From: Rhizobium sp. CG5
GTDB taxonomy: Bacteria > Pseudomonadota > Alphaproteobacteria > Rhizobiales > Rhizobiaceae
DNA: 64,000 nt
Assembly (NCBI RefSeq): GCF_023701945.1
Contig: NZ_JABAEF010000010.1
Span: forward strand, 62,001-126,000
Reading direction: 5' to 3'
Each line of letters starts with the position of its first letter. The stretch's first letter is position 1. The position numbers and the translations under genes were made by a program. The notes beneath the pieces are model-generated. The model did not search any database, was not told where the DNA came from, and was given only the letters and a program-made list of their open reading frames with translations. Of the stretch, positions 9,542 through 18,027 are shown piece after piece.

Positions 9542-10489
9542 TTGTCCGATCTGAGCTACGCCCGCATCGAGGCCTTTCTGGAAATGATGAGCGCCGAACG
9601 CGGCGCGGCAGGCAACACGCTGCTGTCCTATGAGCGCGACCTCGATGACCTGCGCGGTTTTCTCACGGCGCGGTCGGTCAGTATCGTTGACGCCGCATCC
9701 GCCGACCTGTCGGTCTATCTCGGCGACCTGGCAAAGCGCGGCTTCGAGCCGTCGTCCCAGGCGCGCCGCCTGTCGGCCATGCGCCAGTTCTACAAGTTCC
9801 TCTATGCCGAGGGTATTCGCGGTGACGACCCGACGGCCATTCTCGACGCTCCGAAGAAAAACCGCAGCCTGCCCAAGACAATGACGGTCGCCGATGTCGG
9901 CCGCCTGCTGTCGCTGGCCGAAGAAGAAGCCGCGATCGCGGACAAGCACCAGCTTCTGCGCGTCCGCATGCTGGTTCTGCTTGAGCTCCTCTATGCAACG
10001 GGCATGCGGGTCAGCGAACTCGTCTCGCTGCCGGCCAACACGCTTGGCCGCGAAGGGCGCTTTCTGGTCATCCGCGGCAAGGGCAACAAGGAACGCCTGG
10101 TGCCGCTGTCGAAAACGGCGGTGGCAGCCCTTGCTCGCTACGGCGCCTTGCTGGCCCAGCAGGACAACGGCAAGGCGCCGCCCAGCCCCTGGCTCTTTCC
10201 CTCGTCGGCCAAGGAGGGTTATCTGCCCCGACAGGTCTTTGCCCGCGACCTGAAGGACCTGGCAATCCGCGCCGGCCTCGACGCCGCCATGATTTCGCCC
10301 CATGTGCTGCGCCATGCCTTTGCCAGCCACCTCCTGGAAAACGGCGCGGACCTGCGCGTCGTGCAGGAATTGCTGGGACATACGGACATTTCGACGACGC
10401 AAATCTACACCCATGTCCTGGAGGAAAGGCTGCAGCGACTGGTTCAAACGCATCACCCCCTTGCCAAACAGGCTAAAAAACAGGATTAG
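9542..10489 (+). CDS. xerD: site-specific tyrosine recombinase XerD
   Basis: XerD works with XerC at dif to resolve chromosome dimers. The 315-residue protein has an N-terminal core-binding domain ([13 protein letters not shown]) and a catalytic domain with Arg at about 156 (GMRVSE), the [10 protein letters not shown] motif at about 254-263, the [14 protein letters not shown] block and the nucleophile Tyr at about 289. Translation most likely begins at TTG 9542, since AAGGA lies 6 bases upstream and the protein starts in register with relatives. XerC is encoded separately at 55.4 kb. Confidence 0.93.
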   Translation: MSDLSYARIEAFLEMMSAERGAAGNTLLSYERDLDDLRGFLTARSVSIVDAASADLSVYLGDLAKRGFEPSSQARRLSAMRQFYKFLYAEGIRGDDPTAILDAPKKNRSLPKTMTVADVGRLLSLAEEEAAIADKHQLLRVRMLVLLELLYATGMRVSELVSLPANTLGREGRFLVIRGKGNKERLVPLSKTAVAALARYGALLAQQDNGKAPPSPWLFPSSAKEGYLPRQVFARDLKDLAIRAGLDAAMISPHVLRHAFASHLLENGADLRVVQELLGHTDISTTQIYTHVLEERLQRLVQTHHPLAKQAKKQD

Positions 10490-10552
10490 GACCGGCAGCA
10501 CCCGGAGACAGGCGCCCCAATATCTGTGGGCACAACGATCGGAACGGATCTC

Positions 10553-11506
10553 ATGCTTAACTATCTCGATTTCGAAAAGCCCATTTCGGACCTCGAAGGC
10601 AAGATTCATGAATTGAAGAAAATCGCCGCCGAGGACGAGAGTATCGACACTTCGGAAGAAATCGGCCGGCTGGAAGTTCGCGTTCGCGAGTCCATGGAAG
10701 ACATTTACTCCAAGCTCAATGCCTGGCAGAAGACGCAGGTTGCACGTCACCCGTCGCGACCGCATTTCGTCGACTATTCGGCTCGGCTGTTTACCGATTT
10801 CACGCCGCTGGCCGGCGACCGCAAATTTGCCGAGGATGCCGCCATCCAGGCCGGCCTTGCCCGTTTTCAGGGCCAGCCCGTCGCCGTGATCGGCCAGGAA
10901 AAGGGCAATGACACCAAGTCTCGCCTGAAGCACAATTTCGGCAGCCCGCGTCCGGAAGGCTATCGCAAGGCGATCCGCGTCATGGAAATGGCCGGCCGCT
11001 TCGGCCTGCCGCTGATCACGCTGATCGATACGGCCGGCGCCTATCCCGGCATCGGCGCCGAGGAACGCGGCCAGGCCGAAGCGATCGCCCGCTCGACCGA
11101 AATGTGCCTCAACCTCAAGGTTCCGATCATCTCCGTCGTCATCGGCGAAGGCGGTTCGGGCGGTGCCATTGCCATTGCCACCGGCAACCGCGTCTACATG
11201 CTGGAGCATGCGATCTACTCGGTGATTTCGCCGGAAGGGGCTGCTTCCATTCTCTGGCGCGATTCCACCCGCGCCAAGGAAGCCGCCACCAACATGAAGA
11301 TCACCGCCGAGGACCTGAAATCCCTGGGCGTCATCGACGGCATCATTCCCGAGCCGATCGGCGGCGCACACCGCGGCGCGGAAACGGTCATCGACCGCAC
11401 CGGCGAGACGATTGCCCGGGCGCTGGCCGACATGGCCGGTCAGGACGGCGACCAGTTGCGCGCTTCCCGCCGACAGAAATTCCTGAATATCGGTCGCAAT
11501 CTGTAG
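10553..11506 (+). CDS. accA: acetyl-CoA carboxylase carboxyltransferase subunit alpha
   Basis: AccA is the alpha half of the carboxyltransferase that makes malonyl-CoA for fatty acid synthesis; it pairs with AccD, which is not in this window. The 317-residue protein starts [15 protein letters not shown] and contains [20 protein letters not shown] and [16 protein letters not shown], both diagnostic. The ATG at 10553 was chosen because it matches the usual family start. It follows xerD by 63 bases and is probably transcribed with it or from a promoter in that gap. Confidence 0.97.
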   Translation: MLNYLDFEKPISDLEGKIHELKKIAAEDESIDTSEEIGRLEVRVRESMEDIYSKLNAWQKTQVARHPSRPHFVDYSARLFTDFTPLAGDRKFAEDAAIQAGLARFQGQPVAVIGQEKGNDTKSRLKHNFGSPRPEGYRKAIRVMEMAGRFGLPLITLIDTAGAYPGIGAEERGQAEAIARSTEMCLNLKVPIISVVIGEGGSGGAIAIATGNRVYMLEHAIYSVISPEGAASILWRDSTRAKEAATNMKITAEDLKSLGVIDGIIPEPIGGAHRGAETVIDRTGETIARALADMAGQDGDQLRASRRQKFLNIGRNL

Positions 11507-11509
11507 GGC

Positions 11510-11531
11510 GTGACCGGCCACGGCCGGTCAC
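11510..11531 (+). terminator. hairpin after accA
   Basis: GTGACCGGCC and GGCCGGTCAC form a perfect 10-bp stem with a 2-base spacer, starting 3 bases after the accA stop. There is no T-run, so it may be a weak terminator or an mRNA 3'-end stabiliser. Confidence 0.5.
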
Positions 11532-11675
11532 AATGCTGCTACTTTGCCCATATATCCCATTGGCGCGAGTGCCGTTGAAGTATATGAGATTCATCTTTTG
11601 TGAAGCATGTCGCGTTAACAATGCCGAAACCCTCCCGAACGGGAGCTTTCTGATCCTGCCAAATGAGCTTCCGGA

Positions 11676-13010
11676 ATGCGTTTGAAATCGACCGCACTTG
11701 TTCTGATCGCCGTCGCAGCCCTTTCCGGCTGCAACGACACGTTGGATAGTGTCGATACACCCGTGAACGTCAGCAACAAGGTCGAACAGCCCCTGCCCTC
11801 GCGCATTCTCAACGAAATGAGCGCCAAGGGCATGGAGCGCACCTCGCCGATTGCCATCCGCATCTTCAAGGAAGAAGGCGTTCTGGAAATCTGGAAGGCC
11901 AAGACCAACAACCGGTTTGAGAAGATCGCGGAATATACGATCTGCGCCTGGTCAGGCCGGCTCGGTCCCAAGGTCAAGGAAGGCGACCGCCAGGCGCCGG
12001 AAGGCTTCTACTCGCTGTCGCCGCACCATCTCAACCCGAATTCCAAATACTATCTGGCGATCAACACCGGCTATCCGAACCGTTTCGACCAGGCCAACGG
12101 CCGCAATGGCACGAACCTGATGATCCATGGCGCCTGCTCGTCGTCCGGCTGCTACTCGATGACCGATGCGCAGATCCTGGAGATCTATGCCTTTGCTCGC
12201 GACGCCTTCAAGGGCGGCCAGCAGACGATCCAGCTTCAGGCTTTCCCCTTTCGCCTGACGGCCGAAAACATGGCGCGCCACCGCTACAGCCCGCATTATG
12301 CCTTCTGGCAGAACCTCAAGGTCGGCTATGACAATTTCGAGGTGACCAAGCGGCCGCCCGAGGTCAATTTCTGCGACAAGAAATATGTCTTCAACCAGCA
12401 GATCGAGGGCAGCGGGTCCTTCAACGCCGCCGCCGCCTGCCCGACCTTGACGACACCGGCACCTCTGCAGGCCGCGCTGTCATCCTACCAGACGGCCTAT
12501 GCGCGCGACTTCGACAAGGCGATGAAGAAATACGACGACAAGGTCTGGTACGATCCGACCGAAGCCGAGCGCAAGGCCTTGGTGGCCGATCTGCGCAAGG
12601 GCCGCGATCTGGCCTATGCCCCGACCGGCTCGGCGCTCAAAGCCGGCAAGCTGCTCAAGCTGAAGGAAGTGCAGGATCCCTCCGCGCCGACGCTCAACCT
12701 GCGCAAGGCCGTCGCCGACCCCTCCGTGCCGCCGCTATTTACCGCCGCGCCGTCCAAGCCTGCGCCTGCCGCGCAACCGACAGCACCTGCACCAGGACCG
12801 ACGATCGCCGCAGCAGCGGCTGCCAATGCCGCTGTAGCGACCCAGCCGCAAATCCCGGCAGCACCGGCAGCTCCCCAGGAAACGGCAAAAATCCCCGTGC
12901 CAGCCCCCAACCCGAATGCTGTAGCGGTGGCGCCCGTGATGTCTGCAAACGAGACCCCCCCGTTGGCGGACGAGAAAAAACCGTTCTGGAAGTTCTGGGC
13001 CGCCAAGTGA
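11676..13010 (+). CDS. L,D-transpeptidase lipoprotein (YafK-like, murein remodelling)
   Basis: This 444-residue protein has a lipoprotein signal (MRLKSTALVLIAVAALSGC, lipobox LSGC) and a YkuD-type L,D-transpeptidase domain. The catalytic motif is IHGACSSSGCYSMTD with His at about 151 and nucleophile Cys at about 158. The C-terminal ~120 residues are a Pro/Ala-rich low-complexity tail, probably a spacer across the periplasm, ending KKPFWKFWAAK. It is expected in the cell envelope, acting on murein or on protein attachment to it. The last codons overlap the start of tusA. Confidence 0.9.
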   Translation: MRLKSTALVLIAVAALSGCNDTLDSVDTPVNVSNKVEQPLPSRILNEMSAKGMERTSPIAIRIFKEEGVLEIWKAKTNNRFEKIAEYTICAWSGRLGPKVKEGDRQAPEGFYSLSPHHLNPNSKYYLAINTGYPNRFDQANGRNGTNLMIHGACSSSGCYSMTDAQILEIYAFARDAFKGGQQTIQLQAFPFRLTAENMARHRYSPHYAFWQNLKVGYDNFEVTKRPPEVNFCDKKYVFNQQIEGSGSFNAAAACPTLTTPAPLQAALSSYQTAYARDFDKAMKKYDDKVWYDPTEAERKALVADLRKGRDLAYAPTGSALKAGKLLKLKEVQDPSAPTLNLRKAVADPSVPPLFTAAPSKPAPAAQPTAPAPGPTIAAAAAANAAVATQPQIPAAPAAPQETAKIPVPAPNPNAVAVAPVMSANETPPLADEKKPFWKFWAAK

Positions 13011-13240
13011 CCGACGGTGCGCCGCCGGTCTACGACCTCAGGGGCCTGAAATGCCCGCTGCCCGTGTTGAAGACGCGCAAGCGGCTGGCCGACATGGCCA
13101 AGGGTGCGGAACTGGTCGTCGAGACCACCGATCCGCTCGCCGTCATCGATATCCCGCATTTCTGTAACGAGAACGGCCACCACCTGGTCGCGTCGGAAAA
13201 AACCGACGCCGGCCATCGCTTTTCCATTCGTCGCGGCTGA
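13007..13240 (+). CDS. tusA: TusA-type sulfurtransferase
   Basis: This 77-residue protein is a TusA/SirA-family sulfur carrier. The active-site motif is LRGLKCPLPVLKTRK with Cys at residue 16 in the CPxP signature, followed by VETTDPLAVIDIPHF. Translation starts at GTG 13007, overlapping the TGA of the L,D-transpeptidase gene (GTGA), so the two are coupled. It ends one base before the stop codon of the convergent CobW-type gene. Role in tRNA thiolation or sulfur transfer to other acceptors is inferred from the family. Confidence 0.9.
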   Translation: MTDGAPPVYDLRGLKCPLPVLKTRKRLADMAKGAELVVETTDPLAVIDIPHFCNENGHHLVASEKTDAGHRFSIRRG

Positions 13241-14401
13241 TCAGAGCCGCATCCCCGGAATGGCCAGCGGATTGTTGGTGAGCGCCTCGCGGTCCGGCCG
13301 GTCGATCCGTATCTTTCCGACAAAGGTATCGAACAGGTCCCGGACATAGGCTTCCGGCAGATCCTTGGTGATCAGCACCATGCGCGTGCGCCGATCCACC
13401 GGATCGGGCCAGGACTTCAGGCGCACCGGCGGATGGAACACCGCCTGGACGCCATGCAGCACGATCGGACGGTCCGGATTGTCGCTGAGCCCCACCACCG
13501 CCTTCATCCGCAGCAACCGTTCGCCATGGGCCGAGCGCAACAGATCGACGAACATCTCAAGCGCCATCGGATCGATCAGCCCGTCATGGATGATCGAATA
13601 GGAGCGGATTGAATCTCCGTGCCGCGTCACATCATGGTGATGGTGATGGTGGTCTGCGTGGCCGTGATGATGCCCGTCCTGGTGGTCATGGTCGTGATGA
13701 TCCTCATGACCATGGTCGTCGGCCGCCGCCTCGTCATTCAGCCAACGCGCGACATCGGCCACCTTGCTCGACGCATCGTAAAGACCGTTGTCGAGAATGC
13801 CCGCACGACCGGCAGCATCGGTGTCGCCATCGATCACCACCGCACGCGGGTTGAGTTCGAAAAGCCTCGCCTTGAGCTGGGCCAGCGATGCCGCATCGGA
13901 CATCGTCGATTTCGAGATGATCAGCCGGTCGGCGACCGCCACTTGCTTGGCCGCCTCCTCGAATTGGTCAAGCGTCGACAGGCCGTTGACCGCATCGACG
14001 ACCGTGATGACGCCCTCCAGATCGAAGCAATCCGCCAGGACCGGATTGCCGATCACCGACTGCATCACCGGCGCCGGATCGGCAAGTCCCGTGGTCTCGA
14101 TGACGATGCGGCTGAGCCTGGCGATCTTGCCGGTCTGCAGCCGGTCCATCAGCATGGCCAGCGTATCGATCAACTCGCCGCGCACCGTGCAGCACAGGCA
14201 GCCGTCCGACAGTTCCACGACCGCATCGTTCGAGGCCTCCACCAGCAGGTGATCAATGCCCACTTCGCCGAATTCGTTGATGATGACGGCCGCGTCCTTC
14301 ATGCCCGGATCGCGCAGCAGGCGGTTCAACAGGGTTGATTTTCCGGCACCGAGAAAGCCGGTAAGGATCGACACGGGGATCCGCGCGCTGGCATGGGTCA
14401 T
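13241..14401 (-). CDS. CobW/COG0523 family metallochaperone GTPase with His-rich loop
   Basis: The 386-residue protein is a G3E GTPase of the COG0523 group. Walker A GFLGAGKSTL is near residues 15-24, the metal-binding CLCC motif at about 68-71, INEFGEVGID and ETTGLADPAPV follow, and residues about 229-262 form a His/Asp-rich loop with runs of HH and HHHHHH. Such loops bind zinc, cobalt or nickel. It ends one base from the tusA stop and starts 18 bases after the stop of the D-Ala-D-Ala carboxypeptidase gene, so it may be co-transcribed with that gene. The metal cannot be decided from sequence; zinc is the usual one for the His-rich COG0523 type. Confidence 0.9.
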   Translation of the reverse strand: MTHASARIPVSILTGFLGAGKSTLLNRLLRDPGMKDAAVIINEFGEVGIDHLLVEASNDAVVELSDGCLCCTVRGELIDTLAMLMDRLQTGKIARLSRIVIETTGLADPAPVMQSVIGNPVLADCFDLEGVITVVDAVNGLSTLDQFEEAAKQVAVADRLIISKSTMSDAASLAQLKARLFELNPRAVVIDGDTDAAGRAGILDNGLYDASSKVADVARWLNDEAAADDHGHEDHHDHDHQDGHHHGHADHHHHHHDVTRHGDSIRSYSIIHDGLIDPMALEMFVDLLRSAHGERLLRMKAVVGLSDNPDRPIVLHGVQAVFHPPVRLKSWPDPVDRRTRMVLITKDLPEAYVRDLFDTFVGKIRIDRPDREALTNNPLAIPGMRL

Positions 14402-14419
14402 GACGACACCCTTTATGAA

Positions 14420-15526
14420 TTAGAAGGTCGGACGCGGAATGGGGATCGGCACATTGGCGATCTCGTTTGCCGCTGTGGGTTTGCCCGCAGGCGTTTCGGT
14501 GCCGGGGATAAGACCCGCGAACACCGTGCGCGGCGGACGCGGCATCTGCTGGATATAAGGCGAATGCACCTTCATCCGGCCTTCCTCGTCGCGGCCTTCG
14601 CTGCGCACCTGCCGGGCCTTGGGATTGCAGATCTCGCCGCTGATATCGGCAACCGAATCCCGGCCCGCGCCATAGGGCTTAAGCGTGTCCAGACGGTCGC
14701 CGGTCGCCGTGCGCGTCGTCAGGGCCTTCTGCAGCAGATCGGCCGACATGTCGGCCCGCCCGCCAAGGCTGTCGGCCCCCAATACCACCGAGACGACCGT
14801 GCGGCCATTGCGGGTCGCCGAAGACACCTGGTTGAAGCCGGAGGCGCAGATATAGCCGGTCTTCATGCCGTCCGCCCCGTCGAAACGGCCGATCAGCATA
14901 TTGTAGTTCGGATATTCGTGCTTGCCGGTATTGATGCCCTCCAGCGCGAAATAGCCGGCATATTCCGGAAACTCGCGTCGGATCGCCACGGCAAGCACGG
15001 CAAGGTCCCGCGCCGTCGTATATTGCCCCTGGCCCGGCAGGCCGTTCGGGTTGATGAACCGCGACGAGGACATGCCAAGACGTGCCGCCTCGTTGTTCAT
15101 CCGCGCCATGAAATTGTCGAGCGAGCCGCCCACCGATTCGGCGATCGCCACCGCCACGTCATTGGCCGACTTGACGAGCAGGATCTTCAGCGCGCTGTCG
15201 AGCGTCATCTGCGAGCCGGGCTTGAAATACATCTTGCTGGCCGGCTGGGCCGCTGCCTTCTGGCTCATCGTTACGACGCTGTCGAGCCGGACCTCGCCGG
15301 CCTTCAGCGCCCTGAACACCGTATAGGCCGTCATCATCTTGGTCAGCGATGCCGGATACCATTTGCGGAAGGCATCCTCATGCTCGATCACCCGGCCGGT
15401 CGCCACATCCACGACGATTTTCGGATTGGCCGTCGCCATCGCCGGCACCAGAGCGGCAAGGGCCGCCGACAGCGCGAAAATCCGTCCAAGTCGGTGCAGA
15501 ATGGCAGACAACGACATCTCCTTCAT
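14420..15526 (-). CDS. D-alanyl-D-alanine carboxypeptidase (penicillin-binding protein)
   Basis: The 368-residue protein has an N-terminal signal peptide (residues about 1-33, cleaved after MATA) and the three motifs of serine DD-carboxypeptidases: SLTK at about 60-63, SAN near residue 118 and KTG near residue 222. It trims the terminal D-Ala of peptidoglycan stem peptides in the periplasm. The C-terminal part is rich in Pro (IPRPTF at the end) and lacks an obvious amphipathic anchor. It is the upstream partner of the CobW-type GTPase and divergent from the M20 gene (162-base gap). Confidence 0.93.
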   Translation of the reverse strand: MKEMSLSAILHRLGRIFALSAALAALVPAMATANPKIVVDVATGRVIEHEDAFRKWYPASLTKMMTAYTVFRALKAGEVRLDSVVTMSQKAAAQPASKMYFKPGSQMTLDSALKILLVKSANDVAVAIAESVGGSLDNFMARMNNEAARLGMSSSRFINPNGLPGQGQYTTARDLAVLAVAIRREFPEYAGYFALEGINTGKHEYPNYNMLIGRFDGADGMKTGYICASGFNQVSSATRNGRTVVSVVLGADSLGGRADMSADLLQKALTTRTATGDRLDTLKPYGAGRDSVADISGEICNPKARQVRSEGRDEEGRMKVHSPYIQQMPRPPRTVFAGLIPGTETPAGKPTAANEIANVPIPIPRPTF

Positions 15527-15688
15527 CGGCCAGAACGGTCCGCCGCCTGCCGAATGTCTCTCGCAACCCGCGGATAACTACCTTATATGACTAAGCAATG
15601 GCAAAGCCCGTTGATTCCGTCAATTGCCACGCGGCCACTGCCGCGCTTAAACTGCCCAGAGATTCAGAAGCAGGGCCAGGAAAATGAC

Positions 15689-16852
15689 ATGCCGATTTTG
15701 AACCGAGCCGCCGAATTGCAGGACGAAGTGCAGGAATGGCGCCGTCATCTCCACAGCAACCCTGAGATTCTCTACGATGTCGAGCAGACGGCCGCCTTCG
15801 TGGCGGCCCGCCTTGCGGAATTCGGCGTTGACGAAATCGTGACCGGCATCGGCCGCACCGGCGTGGTCGGCGTCATCCGCGGCCGCGGCGAAAGCGGGCG
15901 CGCCATCGGCCTTCGCGCCGACATGGACGCCCTGCCGCTGACCGAGATCACCGCCAAGCCCTGGGCCTCCACTGTCGACGGCAAAATGCACGCCTGCGGC
16001 CATGACGGCCACACCGCCATGCTGCTGGGAGCCGCCAAATACCTGGCCGAGACCCGCAATTTCAACGGCAATCTCGTCGTCATCTTCCAGCCGGCCGAAG
16101 AGGGCGGCGCCGGCGCGCTCGCCATGGTCAAGGACGGCCTGATGGAGCGGTTCGGCATCCAGGAAGTTTACGGCATGCACAACATGCCCGGCATGCCGGT
16201 CGGCACGTTTGCGATCCGCAAGGGCGGCATCATGGCAGCCCCCGACAAGTTTTCGATCACCGTCAAGGGCCGCGGCGGCCATGCCGCCGAGCCGCATCAT
16301 ACCCTGGATCCGATCGCCATCGGCGCGCAGATCGTCGGCGCGCTGCAGCTGATCGCCTCGCGCAATGCCAATCCGCTGCGCTCGGTCGTCGTCTCGGTCA
16401 CCAAGTTCTTCGCCGGCACCACCCACAACATCATTCCGGAAGAAGCCCTTTTGGCCGGCACCGTGCGCAGCCTGGATGAGACCGTCCGAGACCTGGCCGA
16501 AAGCCGCATTCGCCAGATCGCCGCCGGCATCGCCGCCGCCAATGGTGCCGAGGCCGTCGTCGATTACGAGCGGGCCTGCCCGGTCACCGTCAACCATGCC
16601 GCCGAGACCCTGCACGCCGCCCGCGCCGCCATCGAGGTCGCCGGTCCCGACAATGTCAACACCGAGGTCGATCCCTCGATGGCCGGCGAAGACTTCGCCT
16701 TCATGCTGCAAACCCGCCCCGGCGCCTATATCATGATCGGCAACGGCCAGACCGCAGGCCTGCACAATCCCGCCTACGACTTCAACGACGACGCCATCGC
16801 CCACGGCATTTCCTATTGGGTAAAACTCGCCGAGCAGCGGCTGACGGACTGA
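15689..16852 (+). CDS. M20 family metallo-amidohydrolase
   Basis: The 387-residue cytoplasmic enzyme belongs to the M20D group that includes hippurate hydrolase and N-acyl-amino-acid amidohydrolases. Visible metal-site motifs are GLRADMDALP, HACGHDGHTAM and PAEEGGAGA, and the dimerisation lid contains GRGGHAAEPHHTLDP. I chose ATG 15689 (MPILNRAAELQDE) with AGGA 7 bases upstream. Substrate is not predictable. A hairpin downstream, shared with no other gene, probably ends the transcript before tRNA-Arg. Confidence 0.9.
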   Translation: MPILNRAAELQDEVQEWRRHLHSNPEILYDVEQTAAFVAARLAEFGVDEIVTGIGRTGVVGVIRGRGESGRAIGLRADMDALPLTEITAKPWASTVDGKMHACGHDGHTAMLLGAAKYLAETRNFNGNLVVIFQPAEEGGAGALAMVKDGLMERFGIQEVYGMHNMPGMPVGTFAIRKGGIMAAPDKFSITVKGRGGHAAEPHHTLDPIAIGAQIVGALQLIASRNANPLRSVVVSVTKFFAGTTHNIIPEEALLAGTVRSLDETVRDLAESRIRQIAAGIAAANGAEAVVDYERACPVTVNHAAETLHAARAAIEVAGPDNVNTEVDPSMAGEDFAFMLQTRPGAYIMIGNGQTAGLHNPAYDFNDDAIAHGISYWVKLAEQRLTD

Positions 16853-16912
16853 GACATGGGGACGGCCGGCCATCGACCGCCAGCCACCGCCAAACCGAGC
16901 CCAGCTCTCGAA

Positions 16913-16940
16913 AAAAGCTTGGCTTCGCTCCAAGCCTTTT
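16913..16940. terminator. hairpin terminator before tRNA-Arg
   Basis: GCTTGG (16917-16922) pairs with CCAAGC (16930-16935), with an A-run before and a CTTTT run after, so it could work in both directions. It separates the M20 gene from the tRNA gene. Confidence 0.65.
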
Positions 16941-16958
16941 GTATGGATGCCTTTAAGT

Positions 16959-17035
16959 GGTTCCGTAGCTCAGCAGGATAGAGCACCAGATTCCTAATCT
17001 GGGGGTCACGCGTTCGAATCGCGTCGGGATCACCA
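16959..17035 (+). tRNA. tRNA-Arg (anticodon CCU)
   Basis: A full cloverleaf can be folded. The 7-bp acceptor stem pairs GGTTCCG (16959-16965) with CGGGATC, allowing G-U pairs. The anticodon stem CCAGA/TCTGG encloses the loop TTCCTAA with anticodon CCT at 16993-16995. The T arm is ACGCG-TTCGAAT-CGCGT, and the CCA end is encoded (17033-17035). It reads AGG codons. The sequence after it is compositionally different, as often seen where elements have integrated at a tRNA gene. Confidence 0.95.
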
Positions 17036-17093
17036 TGATTTTCGATGGGCCAGACCCTCTCCGAATTGCCCGATAGTATAGTACCGACTACAG

Positions 17094-17912
17094 GTGACTT
17101 CACTTGAAGCCGCTGTTTCCGACAAATCTGTAAAACAGGGAATGCAACATACTAGCGAAAGGCATGACTTGAACAACGACCCCACGGAGCGACAGAAAGC
17201 GCTACTTTTAGCGGAGGATTGGCGGTTTCATGCGATCGACTACGTCGGCACAGGGTTGGGCATGCTGGCATCCACGGAGAAAGCATCTTTCGCCAAAGAC
17301 CGCATCGTGTCTTTCGGGCTTCCATCGGCGCCCGCATTGTTCTTAAATCTGGCGATCGCATCATATCGGCATCGAGCGACAATCAATCTTGACGACGCAT
17401 TTATTCAGCACCCTCCACCACAAGGCACATGGCCGGAAGAGCACGGCAATCTTTTCGACTATTTCCAGAGCACTATGGCAGAGATTGTTATGGCGTTTTC
17501 GGCTATCGAGGCCTTCGCGAACGAGTCAATACCTTCCGGGTATACCTACTTATTTACCCAACAGGATGGTAAGGTCGTGCCGCTCACCGGTTTAGAACTT
17601 GAGAGGCGAGTATCTCTTGATGAAAAGCTCAGTTCCTTGCTACCAGCCGTCCACAGCATCAACAGCCCAAAGGGCCGAAAGCCTTGGGAGCGATATCGTA
17701 AGCTGAAGGCTCTTCGAGATCGTTTGACTCACCTAAAATCCGTTGACCGCAAGGCTTCGGGTCCCGAGGATCAGACGATATGGGGCTCGTTGCTCGAGGC
17801 CAGGAACGAAAATTTCGCCTTAAGCGCCTTTACAATTATCGGCGCTTTTCCAGAATTGGTCCAACAGCGGCGGTGGTACATCCTGGCGGGACACTTGCTT
17901 AAACGGACATAA
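17094..17912 (+). CDS. HEPN-like orphan protein adjacent to tRNA-Arg
   Basis: This frame encodes up to 272 residues of a soluble, mostly helical protein. I do not recognise a named family. Two segments resemble HEPN-fold proteins: MAFSAIEAFANESIP in the middle, and LRDRLTHLKS near residue 207 with Arg and His spaced as Rx4H, the HEPN ribonuclease signature. The start is uncertain: GTG 17094, ATG 17142 and TTG 17169 are all possible, and only the last has a good GAAAGG ribosome binding site. Codon choice is visibly less GC-rich than the neighbours, and it sits 58 bases after the tRNA, which suggests horizontal acquisition. A role in RNA cleavage or defence is a hypothesis only. Confidence 0.65.
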   Translation: MTSLEAAVSDKSVKQGMQHTSERHDLNNDPTERQKALLLAEDWRFHAIDYVGTGLGMLASTEKASFAKDRIVSFGLPSAPALFLNLAIASYRHRATINLDDAFIQHPPPQGTWPEEHGNLFDYFQSTMAEIVMAFSAIEAFANESIPSGYTYLFTQQDGKVVPLTGLELERRVSLDEKLSSLLPAVHSINSPKGRKPWERYRKLKALRDRLTHLKSVDRKASGPEDQTIWGSLLEARNENFALSAFTIIGAFPELVQQRRWYILAGHLLKRT

Positions 17913-18027
17913 ACCTGGGAACGGAACTTCCTTGTCCGGCAGTCACCGATTGCCCAGAGTGAGCATGGCCCGGCTCATGCCATCCGACTTGGCCGAAATG
18001 ATTTGAACCGGTTTATATCGTCCATGG

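Noticed and set aside
9542-10489. XerD as a phage-type integrase
   Set aside because: Length, motifs and neighbours fit the chromosomal recombinase; no phage genes are near.
9473-11521. 682-codon frame antisense to xerD and accA
   Set aside because: Both sense genes are certain by motif, so the antisense frame is a shadow of codon bias.
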